DNA of 64,000 nucleotides from Populus alba (Eukaryota; Streptophyta; Magnoliopsida; Malpighiales; Salicaceae), in assembly GCF_005239225.2 (NCBI RefSeq), contig NC_133302.1, positions 62,001 through 126,000 on the forward strand, in the 5' to 3' direction. The first letter of the stretch is position 1. Every line of letters starts with the position of its first letter. Both the position numbers and the translations under genes were made by a program. Positions 22,259-33,789 of this stretch are shown one piece after another. The notes beneath the pieces were generated by a model, which was given only the letters and a program-made list of their open reading frames with translations, was not told the origin of the DNA and did no database searches.

Positions 22259-22940
22259 TTAAGTTTCTGTACGTAATGGGAAATTAGATAAATAATCTTT
22301 CCACTGCTCCATTGTAGTAAATCCTATTGAACCATAAAGAGGATGAGGAAGCAGATGATATGGCGGATGAGGAAGCAGATGATATGGCGGTACATGTATC
22401 ACTCTATCTCTTTCCACTTCTGACTCTTGGTTATCAACGCCATGATTCCCCTCTATTCCTTCTAATGAATCCAAATCTACAATCACTTGGATCCCACATT
22501 GTTTCACATTAATGTCTTCGCTCCCCAAATTCACATACAATTCCAATTCTTCGTGTGCACAATGTTCTTCCATTGCCATCTCACTTGAACTTACGTATCT
22601 TACCCAACTAAGAGGGGAATAGTGTCCGACTACCTGTGTAGCTTCAAACAATTGAATACCGTTGCTCTTCTTTCTAATAATAGCATTGATTCTGGGAATC
22701 CGACTAAAAACAATCCTTGTAGAGAAAGCCCAAAAAATCAACCCTTGGAAAACTGGAGGTATACGAAATGATAATGAACATCCTTGTCCATGGTAGTTCA
22801 ACCCCTTTGGAAACTTAAAATAATAGATACTCATAGCCAATTTGACATCGTAGTAGTGAATATGATATCCATAACTACCATTGCACGATGCCTGCATATA
22901 TAAATTCATTTGAAAAAGTGCTGAAATTTCAAACACTAAC

Positions 22941-23022
<82 letters not shown>

Positions 23023-23138
23023 GTGCACGAGAGACAGAATAGTACCTCAACAACGTTCTTCTTCTTCTTATTTGATAAATCGGAGGCGGTATAAGAGGAA
23101 AGAATCCAGCCATGATTACATAGACCTTCCATGCCCTG
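22259..23138 (-). pseudogene. TNL paralogue 3' end (LRR tail, C-JID), truncated
   Basis: Minus-strand copy of the last part of a TNL. Exon 22259-22891 (211 codons with stop) encodes a C-JID close to that at 9830-10459: GSYGYHIHYYDVKLA, GCSLSFRIPPVFQGLIFWAF, EDINVKQCGIQVIVDLDS. It has an in-frame repeat of VPPYHLLPHP-like sequence near its end. The acceptor reads ATGCAG. Upstream, after an intron with a long TA/GA microsatellite, the end of the preceding LRR exon is readable (about 23046-23138, GWILSSYTASDLS) up to donor GAG|GTACTA. Coding similarity stops abruptly at the gypsy LTR at 23139. The remainder of this gene is not in the window. Confidence 0.88.
22938..23015. repeat. Compound microsatellite (TA)n(GA)n
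   Basis: A long TA run followed by a GA run inside the intron of the truncated TNL. The equivalent intron of the plus-strand TNL has only a short TATATA. Confidence 0.95.
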
Positions 23139-24952
23139 TGTTACTACCCATTTTTTGACCTATGTTTTTGATATATTTTCAAAAAATCCAAAAATAGAGA
23201 AAAACAAAGAAAATCCAAAAACATATGTTTTTTAATATATTTTCGTCATTTTAGCATTTTCAACGTCGTCTAAAAAAGAATTTAAATTTTTAAAAGATTT
23301 TCAAATGCGTTCGACTTTTCACGCGTCATTTTTAAAACCATTGATTTTTCTCATTGAGTCGACGTTGATATTGCTCGTTTTCAAAAAAATACAAAAAAAA
23401 ATAAGAAAAATCAAAATTTATAAAAAAGAAAGAAGTTGAGGGACCAAGTTGAAAAACCTAGCAACATTTTGCCTATAAATACTGGTCTTTAATTCACACA
23501 TGGGGGGGCTAATTTTGGAAACACCAGAAAATACAAAAAACCCACCCTAAACCTATCTTCTCCCATTTTTCTCAAAACAGCCGCCGGCCCCCCCTCCCCA
23601 AAGCCATTTTTTTTTCTCTTCACAGCCAACCCCAACCAGACTCTCCCTAGCACGCTGGAGCCACCACCACTGGACCTTCCACCTCTGCCTCTCCCCCACA
23701 GCCGCCGGTCACCAGACCTCTCTCCCTCTCGGCCGATCCTTCTTCCCTCGGCTGACAGCAGCAGCACCAATAGGTATCGTCCCTTTCCTCGGCAACATCT
23801 TCTTCTTCGGTCTCCTCAGCAGCAACGGCCACCACAGCAGCCGGCCACCGCAAGACCTTTCTCCCTCTCCGGGTCAACGAATAGACCCGACCACAACAGC
23901 AAGCCACATAGTCGTCCCTAGCCGACCACAGACCCGATCTCCTCAGCACCGCCACCGGGTTCCTGCTTCAATCGACCACCGACAGCTCCTCCTCCACTAC
24001 CGATCTGCCACCGGAGAAGAAGAAGAAACCCATAACAGATCGATCCGGGGAAAGAAGTAGAACCAAAACCGAGAAGAAGAGAAACCGAAGCATGATTTCA
24101 AAAAAACAAAGGAAATAATAAATAAAATCAACTGGTGTTTGCGTTCTTGTTATTGCTGCAGGTCACCGTCGGCGCCAGGAGGCAGAGAAGAGCAAAAGGT
24201 TCCCATCCACCGGTTTCTGCCATCTTCTTCAGCGGCGGCGCGTGAATCCACGCGCCGCTAGTGATGGTGGCGCATGGAACAACGCGCCACCGCTGTTCCA
24301 GCAGCTCCAGAAGTTGGCCTGACACTGTTCCGGGGTGTTTTGGGGGTCATTTTGTAATTTCCAAATTGTTTAATGTAATATTTATTTAGTTTTGAGTTTT
24401 TTTTGTACTTTCTAAATATGGATGTAAAAGAAAAGAAAAGAAAAGAAAGAGAAAGTGATAATAAAAAGAAAAAGAAAAAGAAATGTTTGTGTGTGTTTGT
24501 TTTTTATTTATTTATTTATGTTATTGAATTATAAAAAAAAAGAAGGACAAAAAGAATTAATTGTTAATTTAAATATGGTTAAATATCTCAAGGACAAATA
24601 AAATCAAGTTGTATTTTCCATGAAAATGTAAGAACAAGTTTCTACATATATTCGGGGATTTAATAACTGATTTATTCAAGCCTTAGAATTTAATTAATAT
24701 TTTAAATTTTCAAATCACATCAGAACACAAAGCAGCTTCCCTTAGGTAGGGTGCGTTAGGGGTGCTAATACCTTCCCTAACCACAACCAGTTCCTTACCC
24801 GCGATCTCTGACAAGACCAGTACATCAGGTTTCCTAGTAGCCCTCAATGAATTACTAGGTGACGACTCCAACAAACAAATTCAAAGCAAACGCAACATAA
24901 CAATGATAAAAATCGCCAGCCGATGCCGCACGGGATTTTTTGACGTGCGACA
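23139..24952 (+). repeat. Gypsy LTR (5'), about 1.8 kb
   Basis: Starts TGTTACTACCC and ends GTGCGACA, and is related along most of its length to the solo LTR at 55655-57661. The middle (23560-24330) is C/T- and GC-rich with a perfect 10-bp hairpin (GCGGCGCGTG and its complement, 24235-24258). A primer-binding-like TGGCGACTCCACTGGGAC follows at 24956-24973, so this is a 5' LTR with internal DNA to its right. GC-rich open frames on the minus strand (23489-23955) are composition artefacts. Confidence 0.75.
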
Positions 24953-26029
24953 GAATGGCGACTCCACTGGGACGGTATTGTTTTCAACATTATTGGACTA
25001 AGCTTTGTATATTTGATGTGTTTATGTTTTTTCATTTTTGTCTTATTTTATTTTTGTTTTATCCATGCATTGTATATAATTCTCTCATGCATCACAAGTG
25101 TTAATTTTTGAAAGCACACACAAGCTTTAGGTTAGGTGGGGGACTAGCAGCTTACCTTATGACTTGAGTCAAGGTTTAAGTTTGTGTAAACCCCAACTCT
25201 TCGTTGAGTGCTTAGACTGGTAATAGTTGGACATGTGCCAACCTATTACCTACTGGGCCCCTATATTGCCTTTACGAGGGTAATCACTGGGACAACAAGA
25301 GACCCTTTTTTAGAGACCAAGTAGTAAACCTATCCTTTGTCTCACGTAAAAAGATTAGAACCTGCCTGTAGGATGTATGCTCCATAAATATTTGTTTTGC
25401 ATCTGAGCAAACCCTTCTTGAAGCATCTTGAACTCAAGACTTGTGGTGACACAATGGCCGTCACTCAGAAATTTTTCATTGTAGAGTTTGGGCAAAAATC
25501 ACGATTCTTGTTCCATCATACAAGAGTTACGACCATATTGTCACCCCTCGAAGGGTGAGTTCGTCATATAGATTACATATTCATACATTTATCATGTATG
25601 TACCGGGTTGAAAAGTAGGTTCCCCCGCACAAGCTGTGCTACAAGTGATTGAAGAAAGGATGGAAGTGAAGAAAGATGCAGATAAAGGCTCATTATCAGA
25701 TTGAGTGAGAGCATCAAAGGTGAAGTAGCTAGACTCAGATCTGCTCGAACAAGTGTTGAGCATCAAATGGAAAGAGAATGTCTGCACAGTCTTCTGTGGG
25801 AACACTGCTTGTCCACGTCCAATTGAAGTTGTATCTCTCCTTTTCAGTCATGAACAAACAACAACAACGCCTTCAGTCATCAACTAATGACAACTCTAAT
25901 TCCTGTCCAGTTGCACTGTTCATCGCCTCCACATCATCTAATGGAACCAAACGACTACTACCTCCTGTATATGGTGCATTAGTCTGCTTTGAAGCTACCC
26001 CAATTATGAGCTCAATTTTAGTTCAACAA
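24953..26029 (+). other. Gypsy leader and internal region, non-coding
   Basis: Internal DNA of the element headed by the LTR at 23139. A primer-site candidate beginning TGGCGACTCC lies three bases after the LTR. The rest has only short frames, one (25778-26068) Ser/Gln-rich and unrecognised. No gag core is seen, which fits a non-autonomous (LARD-like) element. Confidence 0.5.
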
Positions 26030-26735
26030 CACAAGATGTTGGTCCGAAAAATCATGATCAGACACTGAACTTCTACGTGGTAGAGCTCTCTCTATAGAGA
26101 TTTATTTGTGGATCTGCCAATGGGAAATGCAAAAGGGGATGTATTAATTTCATATGATTTGAAACTTTTTCCCACCAGTGGCACGAGCAAAACATTGTAG
26201 TAGGCAGAAGAGTTAGACCTGATCTGAAAATATTAGCAGTCGTCAAACTTCAATATGGCAGAGCTCTCTCTACAAAAATCCATTTATGGCTCTGCAAATT
26301 GGGAATGCAAGAGGGGATTTATAAGTTGCATATGCTACAAATATTTCTCTCATCGGTTTCAGCACGAAGACATCTTAGTAGTTTGAAGAGCCAGACCTGG
26401 TCTGAAAAATATGAGCAGACATCAAACTTCAACGTAGCAGAGCTCTCTCGGCAGGAATCTGTTTGTGGATCCGCAAGTGGGAAATCCAAGAAGGATTACA
26501 TTAGTTTCAGATCATCTATGATTTTCCTCCAACAGTGTCAGTATTAAAATGCAAGAGTAGAGAGAAGAGACATGCCTAGACTGAAAATTTTGAAGAAGAC
26601 TGAAACTTCAATAGAGCAGGACTTCCTCTATAGGTGTTTGTTTGCTGCACTGTCAGTGAGAAATCGAAGAGGGGACAAAGGAGTTTTAGATTCATCAGGT
26701 GTCTTCCAATAGAGACAATGTGTGATTCCACACGT
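26030..26735 (+). repeat. Tandem repeat, about 178-bp unit, four copies
   Basis: Four diverged copies set by CAGAGCTCTCTC-like blocks near 26083, 26261, 26440 and 26617 (spacings 177-179 bp). Each copy carries TCTGAAAA, CAAACTTCAA, GGGAAATSCAAGA-like blocks. It lies within the internal region of the gypsy element. Confidence 0.8.
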
Positions 26736-29238
26736 CGGTAGTGGCGATACTATAAGTTTCTGGGCGCTTCCAAGATTACCAAGTTGTTGGAAAGTTTTCT
26801 AACAATCCTCAACCAACCACAGCAACATTGGAAGATTGAAATAATGTTGTGAGGATTTGCCGAAGAATTGAACAAGCTATGAAGAGAGGAAAGATTGAAG
26901 GATCTGCCATGGATTCTAGAACAATGATGAGAGGTGAATCAGGAGATGACTTTGACAGTGTGAAACCTTAATTATGTGGTCTAGCCAGGTCTCACGGTAG
27001 CATCAATTACTCAAATGTCTTTGCCAAGATTGACATTCCTCTGCCACTTAAGTTTGTTGACCAGCATCTGCTAGATTCTAGAATTTTGCTTAACTCCGAC
27101 AAATCCCATGTAACCACTATTTTCGAGGTGGTTCAATCTGGACAAGAGATGTGTCGTCATGGTGGGGGTCCTCGGCCATTTTAGTTAAACAGATGCAAGA
27201 GTTTCAAGAGTCGAGCTAAATTTGCGAAAGATGATGTCGTCAATCATTTTTAGAATGACAAGTAATTGGAATTGCTCGACAAAACATAGATATTTCCAGA
27301 GAAGCTGATCCAAGAAGGAGTTAAACTGTCAAGCATTTTTGTTATGGATTTTTGCCATTTTGCATTTTGCTTTGGGATCACATCTCATCCTGGAACGAAA
27401 CATGTCTTTTCTTTGTCTTCTTGTTATTTTGAAATCAAGAGATACTTCTTTCAAAGGGTATTTTGACAAAAATATTTTGATCAAAACTTCCAACATGCGA
27501 TAAAAGTTAATCAATCCTAAAGATTAAAAGTGTTTTGATTACAGAAATGACTCGATTCTTGTTTGAAATGACATGAGGTGACCGAACAAATTTTTAAGCT
27601 CACACACAAAATTGAACCACACATCATTTAGCTAAGTTTTAGCAGTATGCATAATGACATGTAATGGTTTCGGTAGCTATGGACTTGTGAATCAGTGACT
27701 TTTACAAGTCCAAATCATTACACTGGATGAGGTCAAAATTTATCGGTTTTAACTGACCTTGCTTGAAATGAGAAAAGGCCATCTTTGTTATCCTTTCACG
27801 TTTCTTGAAATATGATCCCTTGTAGTCCCAGTTTGAGCCTAGTGAAATATTTTCTTTCAAAAAGAAATCCTGACTAGGATCACACCCCACACTGCGGGCA
27901 AATGTGAGATATTTTGAAGACATTAATGGATAAAGGGGAAGGCTTAGAACAAAAGTCTGATGATTGAGAGAGTTAAAAAAAAAACACATAGACTGGGGGC
28001 ATATAAGAAAAATTTTGAGGAAGGCATGAGTTGAATTTGCCTTCACTGAAAGACAAGTTAAAAGGAAATGGAAAAAGAATGCCTATCAATTCTAAGAGAG
28101 GCAAGGCAGTTTTCAATTGGAGAAAAGACAATAAATGCCAAAAGTCAACACTAGAAAAATCGATGCTTCATATCTTTTGGTGTGTCTAGGATAAAGCCTC
28201 TAATGTCTTCAAAATTAGATTAGTTATTCATCAAAGAAAAAGTTGGATTTGCGTTATGACCTATGTTAAGAGAATTCTGATATTTGAGATTAACAAGGTT
28301 ATATGTCACTTTCTCTACAATGACGATAAGAGAAAGAGAATCGATGAATAGTTTATGTTGATCCTAAGTCGTTGAAACCCTCAAACACCTTTTGAGCCTC
28401 TGAAATTCTTTTCTTTCATAGCCATGAACCATAGCCTACATTATGTGCTTTTAAAACCCCTTTTTGATCAAGTAAGCAATTTGAACTGATAAATGGTGAT
28501 CTCAAAACTTGAAGAGTTTTTCCATAAGAGTCGTGGCTTCATGAATTAAGCTACTGGTCATTATGCATGTTGATAAAATTATTGCTAAAAAACAAAACAG
28601 TTTTCCTTGATGAATCCTCAAGTTTTGATTTGAGCCTGTTGTTTTCCTTTGAAGTTCACAAAAATATCACCTCATCACAAACCATAAAAAAAAAAAAAGA
28701 AGAGATATACTCAAAATCAGAGTTTAAAGTGGATAGAAAGAACCATGGGAAAAACCATTTTAATCTTACAACGGGTCAATTTATGTTTTCAAAATACAAG
28801 ACAATCGAAGGACTACATTGAATGACGTGTCTTGGGTCTTTGACCAAAGAAGCTTGAATTTCAAAAATACTTTTCAAAAAACTGATATCTCTCTGATTTC
28901 ATTTCAACAATTAGACTTGAATAGACATGACCTTTGAAGTATGAGATTTGATTCCAGAACAAGAAAGATTTTCAAACAAGAACATCAATTTAGTTTGCAA
29001 AATCCTTGACAAAAATGACATCAACATTTCTCGACACTCCTTGAAACGTTGACCACCTGGGGGCAATACAGTGGACCCTAAGAAGGAAAACAGACAGTAT
29101 CCAGATCAGCTGGGGGCAAAGAAAGAATCAGATGATGAGTCATCAAAGTCCCGGAAAGTTTTAACATCTGGCAATGATAAATAAAAACCTTTTTGAGTAT
29201 AAACCGATGAACGAACCTTCAGATCATATTGGGGGGCA
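26736..29238 (+). other. Gypsy internal DNA, mostly non-coding
   Basis: A weak gag-like scrap (RICRRIEQAMKRGKIE, 26855-26905) occurs near the left side and stops soon after. From 27200 on I see no coding similarity. Purine-rich CTGGGGGCA motifs recur near 27990, 29060, 29110 and, as TTGGGGGGCAA, at 29230. Such tracts are typical of the region before a 3' LTR in Tat-like elements; the last one is followed by TGTTGTTC, which may start an LTR. Confidence 0.4.
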
Positions 29239-30430
29239 ATGTTGTTCAAAGACAATCCATGATTTAGTGAACTTCAGCAGCAATTGATGAGCAACGCTGC
29301 ACTAGAAGGATATTTTCATATCTTCATTTTGGTTTATCATCTTCAACATGGTTATGACTTTGGATCGATGCTATCACAAAGTTCCATGTGAACGAATGCA
29401 CCCACCAAGACTGACAGTGGGACCATTTGTTTTGAAGCTCAAATGCACGCTTCACCGCATGAATACGGGTGATAAAATGGATCATTGATGATGCCAACGC
29501 ATTTCTTTTCACGATTTGATTTGACAAGCTGGAAGGAATCCATAGAGAAGAACATCGAGTTTACAATGATGAGCTTTTTACTGCAAAGCATGAGAACCAT
29601 GTCTGGATGACTTGGCAGTTCCATGAAGGCTGGTGACCATACATACTTGAATGGTGTTTCAACCGAAGGCAAGTTCATGACTGATTAACAATCTTGATGG
29701 GTGTTGGCATGATGGGCACAATCAATCAGAGGATAATTCTCAGAAGAAGCCAGGAGAGAAAATCCTTCATGATGAATCAAGCAGTACCATATTAATAAAT
29801 GATTAGCTATGGTAATGGTACCATAGATGAATTACCAGAATGAATAAATGATTTACTTTGGGTAAATGGCATCCTACATGGATCATCGGGATTAATAAAT
29901 GATTAGCTATGGTAATGGCACCATAGATGAATTACCAAAATGAATAAATGATTAGCTTCGGTAAGTGGCATCCTAAATGGATAATCGAGATTAATAAACG
30001 CTTAACTATGGTAATGACACCATAGATGAATTACCATAATGAATAAATGATTAGCTATGGTAATGGCACCATAGATGAATTACCAGAATGAATAAATGAT
30101 TTACTTTGGGTAAATGGCATCCTACATGAATCATCGAGATCAATAAATGATTAGCTATGGTAATGACACCGTAGATGAATTACCAAAATGAATAAATGAT
30201 TAGCTTCGGTAAGTGACATCCTAAATGGATAATCGAGATTAATAAACGATTAACTATGGTAATGACACCATAGATGAATTACCAGAATGAATAAATGATT
30301 TAGCTATGGTAATGGCACCATAGATGAATTACCAGAATGAATAAATGATATACTTTGGGTAAAGTGGCATCCTAAATGGATAATCGAGACTAATAAACGA
30401 TTAATCTATAGTAAGTGGCATCCTAAAAGC
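29239..30430. repeat. LTR-like fragment ending in 49-bp satellite
   Basis: A possible LTR start (TGTTGTTCAAAG after a G-rich tract) is followed by about 500 bp of non-coding DNA. From 29785 a satellite alternates two unit types of 49-51 bp: one with CTATGGTAATGGCACCATAG, one with TTTACTTTGGGTAAATGGCATCC. This gives a higher-order period of about 100 bp. The array ends where the minus-strand gag begins (about 30430). Satellite call strong, LTR call weak. Confidence 0.6.
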
Positions 30431-31881
30431 ATTATTGTTTTGAAGAATGACACTTGTTCGGCTAAAAAGGCTTTCTTTTTCACATTCAGTTTTCTCTTCA
30501 CAGTGCATAGATCTTTCAAAAATTTAGCATAGGAAGGAACCTGTTTAATAGCATCCAACAAAGGTATATTGATCCTTACCTGTTTGAAAGTTTCAAAGAT
30601 TTCAGAGTTGTGATTGACTTTCCTTTGTTTGGTCATGGCATGAGGAAATGGAAGTGCTGGTGGGGAATCAACCTTTTCTTTGCAATGTTCAGGTTCAACC
30701 CCTTCCTTACCCTCAGAGATAGACTCATCATCTTTCTCACAAGGTTCAAGAATGGGTTTCTCCAACCAGGGTTATATGTTTGTGAGTATGGGTTATGGTT
30801 TGGCTTTGGAAACTGTTTAAAGCATGAGCTTGTTCATGGAGGCATTCCCTAAAAGAAGGCAAAGTTGGACAATCATTTGTTGAGTGTTCCTTGGTTTCAT
30901 AGATTTGACACACAATGTCTTGAACATATTTTAATTGACCACTCTTTTTCAATTCAAGTGCTTCGACTTTTCTAGCTAAAGATGCAAACTTGGCTTGGAG
31001 GTCATGATCTTCCCTAAGGTTGTGCATACCTCCACTAGATGTATGAGGCTGAGTTTTACTTGGTGCCTCATAAGTACCTGTGGTGTCCTAATTTTGAGCA
31101 TTTTCGGCTAGCAAGTCTAGGTACTCCATTGCTTCATTAGGGTCTTTATCTTCAAAAGTTCCATTGCACATCAATTCAACCATTTGCCTATCTCTAGGTG
31201 TTAAACCTTCATAAAAATGTGAAACCAATCTCCATGTTTCAAAACCATGATGAGGGCAAGTATTAAGCAGATCTCGATACCTATCCCAACATTGGTAAAA
31301 TGTTTCTCCTGGCTTTTGAGTGAAAGTGATGATTTGTCTTTTGAAAGAGTTTGTTCTGTGAGACGGAAAAAACTTCGTTAAAAATTGTTGTTGCATTTCA
31401 TCCCAAGCACGAATAGATCCTGGTCTCAAATTTTATAGCCATGTTTTAGCTTTATCTTTTAATGAAAAAGGAAAAAGCTTTAATCGAATGATGTTCATGC
31501 TACAATTTGAGTCATTATAGGTATTACAAACCTCCTCAAATTCCCTTAAATGCAAGTATGGATTTTCTAAGTCTAAGCCATGAAAAGATGGTAAAAGTTG
31601 AATAATGCCTGGCTTAAAATTAAAATGAGATTGCATCAGGAGGGAAAACTATGCATGAGGGTGCACTTGTTCTTTGTGGGATTCATATGGTCTCTAAGTG
31701 TTCTCATACGGTTATTCTCATTATTCTCATTATGAAGTGATTGATTATCTTCTACGGCCATATTTTCTGAAAATGATGAGGATACCCTACAAAGTCTACC
31801 ACTTAATGTACGTGACCAAACTCTCATGCACGTGTAAGAAGAGAATAAAAGGAAGAAAATAAAGAGAAGAAAAAGAAACAA
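30406..31881 (-). pseudogene. Athila-like gypsy gag, broken
   Basis: Gag of an Athila/Tat-type gypsy element, read leftwards from its PBS at 31951-31968. Visible parts are TLRDHMNPT, then FNFKPGIIQLLPSFHGL, FPFSLKDKAKTWL, LRPGSIRAWDEMQQQFL, CWDRYRDLLNTCPHHGFETW and FYEGLTPRDRQMVE, then NDCPTLPSFRECLHEQ, and the segment before protease (INIPLLDAIKQVPSYAKFLK). Stops replace residues after KTWL and AENAQN, and frames shift near 31636 and 30770-30850. It is truncated at 30430 by satellite DNA; protease and beyond are missing here. Confidence 0.87.
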
Positions 31882-31950
31882 AAGTTAAATAAAATGAAAA
31901 ATGAAAAGAGAAGATAAAATAAATATTATAAATTTATACAAGAATTTACC

Positions 31951-31968
31951 TCCCCGGCAACGGCGCCA
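31951..31968 (-). promoter_or_regulatory. Primer-binding site of Athila-like element
   Basis: On the minus strand TGGCGCCGTTGCCGGGGA, six bases from the LTR edge. This is the Athila/Tat-type primer site, commonly assigned to tRNA-Asp, and is identical to that of the element at 43392-51430. Confidence 0.88.
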
Positions 31969-31974
31969 AAAACT

Positions 31975-32345
31975 TGACACGACCAAAAGCTTGATGTCTT
32001 CTCCCAAGTGCAGGAGTGTTGAAGTAATAAATAAACCCGGCAAGACCGGGGTCGAACCACAGAGAGGTTAATTGTATAAATTATAAATAACAACACAACA
32101 ACAACAACAACAAACAACAACAACAACAACAATAATAATGATAATAATAACAATAATAGTAGTAGTAATAATATAATATTAATAGTAATAATAATAAAAC
32201 TCAGTACGTGGCGTTGTTATACCTGAGAATGATCTAAAAGATCGGGTCACCGGTTTCCAGCCTATATACTGAGTTTATGAAAAGATCAAAGTTATATATT
32301 ATATAATATAAATAGATGTAAATAATAATAATAATAATAATAGTA

Positions 32346-32376
<31 letters not shown>

Positions 32377-33789
32377 AGAAGAGGAGGAAGAAATTATTGA
32401 GAACTTTGAGTTGGAAGATTAATGTAAGGATTAAACAATGATAAAAATAAATGTCAAGGTTAGAGGATCCACTAATGGTACTTCAAACAAGTATAGTATA
32501 AACTCTTATTACTCAATTGAAAACCACACATAAAGGAGGTTCCAATCAGATTATAAATTGTTAACATGATTACATTAGTTATCTTATTCGAATAAAGCTA
32601 ATACTTGTAAATGATAGCAGGCATTCATGATTATAACTTATGTTAACAACAAATCAAGTTCCTTTCATAGCTCAGGTGTCGGTTATACCATACAGTATGG
32701 GCTATGAAAGTGCGAAGTATTTGTTTTACCAAGTGTTATGCAACATAAATCTAGATTAACCATTTAACAAGCAAAGTATTAAAGGTGAACAAGATAACAA
32801 ATATAAAACATGTTAGTATCCAACGTTAAGGTCCATGTTAAGTTTATATTATACTTATTCTTACACCATTAGTGTACCCTTTTCACCTTGACATAATTAA
32901 CTTAGCTAAACATAATGAAAGAAAGAAACATAAATGAACAAGAATAGAACATAAATGAGAAAGAAGTTAACTAAATAAAGGAAAGGAAATGAAGTGCATG
33001 AACTTGATATTAATGAAAACAAAACATAAGCAATACAAAGAGAGAAAGCAAGAGCATGATCTTGATCTGAACACCAAGATGCCTCAATACATGGTAAGTG
33101 CCTCCTTTTATAGGCCAAAATTTGGAACTATTGATTTGTTGACTAATTGATGAGTGGGTGGCCACATCTTGACTTGGTGACAATCCTTATCTTCTTGTCT
33201 GAAAAAAACATCATTGCTAACATCATAATTTGCCCAGAATCCTCAGGAATGTTCTAGGAAATTGTCTCAGCTTTCCAACAAAAAAAAGATGAGGTCATTT
33301 GGACTTCTAGAACTCAAGATATGGGATGAACACTAAATAGTGTTTGGGCTGTAGGACAGCTTCGGACTTCTTCGTTGTTCCTTCAATTTGGACTTCAAAA
33401 CGACCTTTTTTAAATCTTGGGCTCCCATGAAAGTTGTAGGCCTTTGTCTTACCTTTCCATCCATATAAAATGGACCTAAAATCCGAGATCTAGAGCTCCT
33501 GATATGATCCAATTACCGAGCAATGTTCCGGTTTGGACTGCACCGACATCTCTTTTCTAAGTTTGGCCATCTCTTTGTCCTTTCACTTTCAATACTTAAA
33601 CTCATCAATCAATCCTTTTATTTATGTGATAGGCCTACATATAAGATGAGCATTTACCATAAATTAAGGTATCTTATAGTATCAAACTTGTTATTATAAA
33701 ACATGCTTTAGTTAAGAAGTTATTGATACTTCAAGTGCAAAAATGATGATATAAAACCTTGATAAACATGCACTTTTAAGTACTAATCA
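31975..33789 (-). repeat. Athila-like LTR, copy A
   Basis: 1815 bp, TG at 31975 and CA at 33789 on the plus strand. It carries simple AAC/AAT runs (32090-32175, 32310-32375). A minus-strand TATA box (TATAAAAG, 33105-33112) gives the LTR promoter direction. The left side abuts the PBS and gag; the right side abuts a minus-strand polypurine tract (AGTTGGGGGTGTG at about 33790-33802). It thus serves as 5' LTR to the left and 3' LTR to the right. Open frames inside are not genes. Confidence 0.82.

Noticed and set aside
29785..30430. Regular repeats with spacing that could recall a CRISPR array
   Set aside because: Units are contiguous, diverged and of one kind without unique spacers, in a plant genome; they are satellite DNA.
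30610..30852. 80-codon plus-strand frame rich in Phe/Leu/Trp, possible membrane protein
   Set aside because: It is the antisense of the gag-to-protease linker of the minus-strand element.
32035..32060. tRNA T-arm / Pol III B-box look-alike (minus GGTTCGACCCCGG) in the Athila-like LTR
   Set aside because: No acceptor stem, D-arm or A-box nearby; a similar GGATCGACCCC in the other LTR family suggests a conserved LTR motif, not a tRNA.
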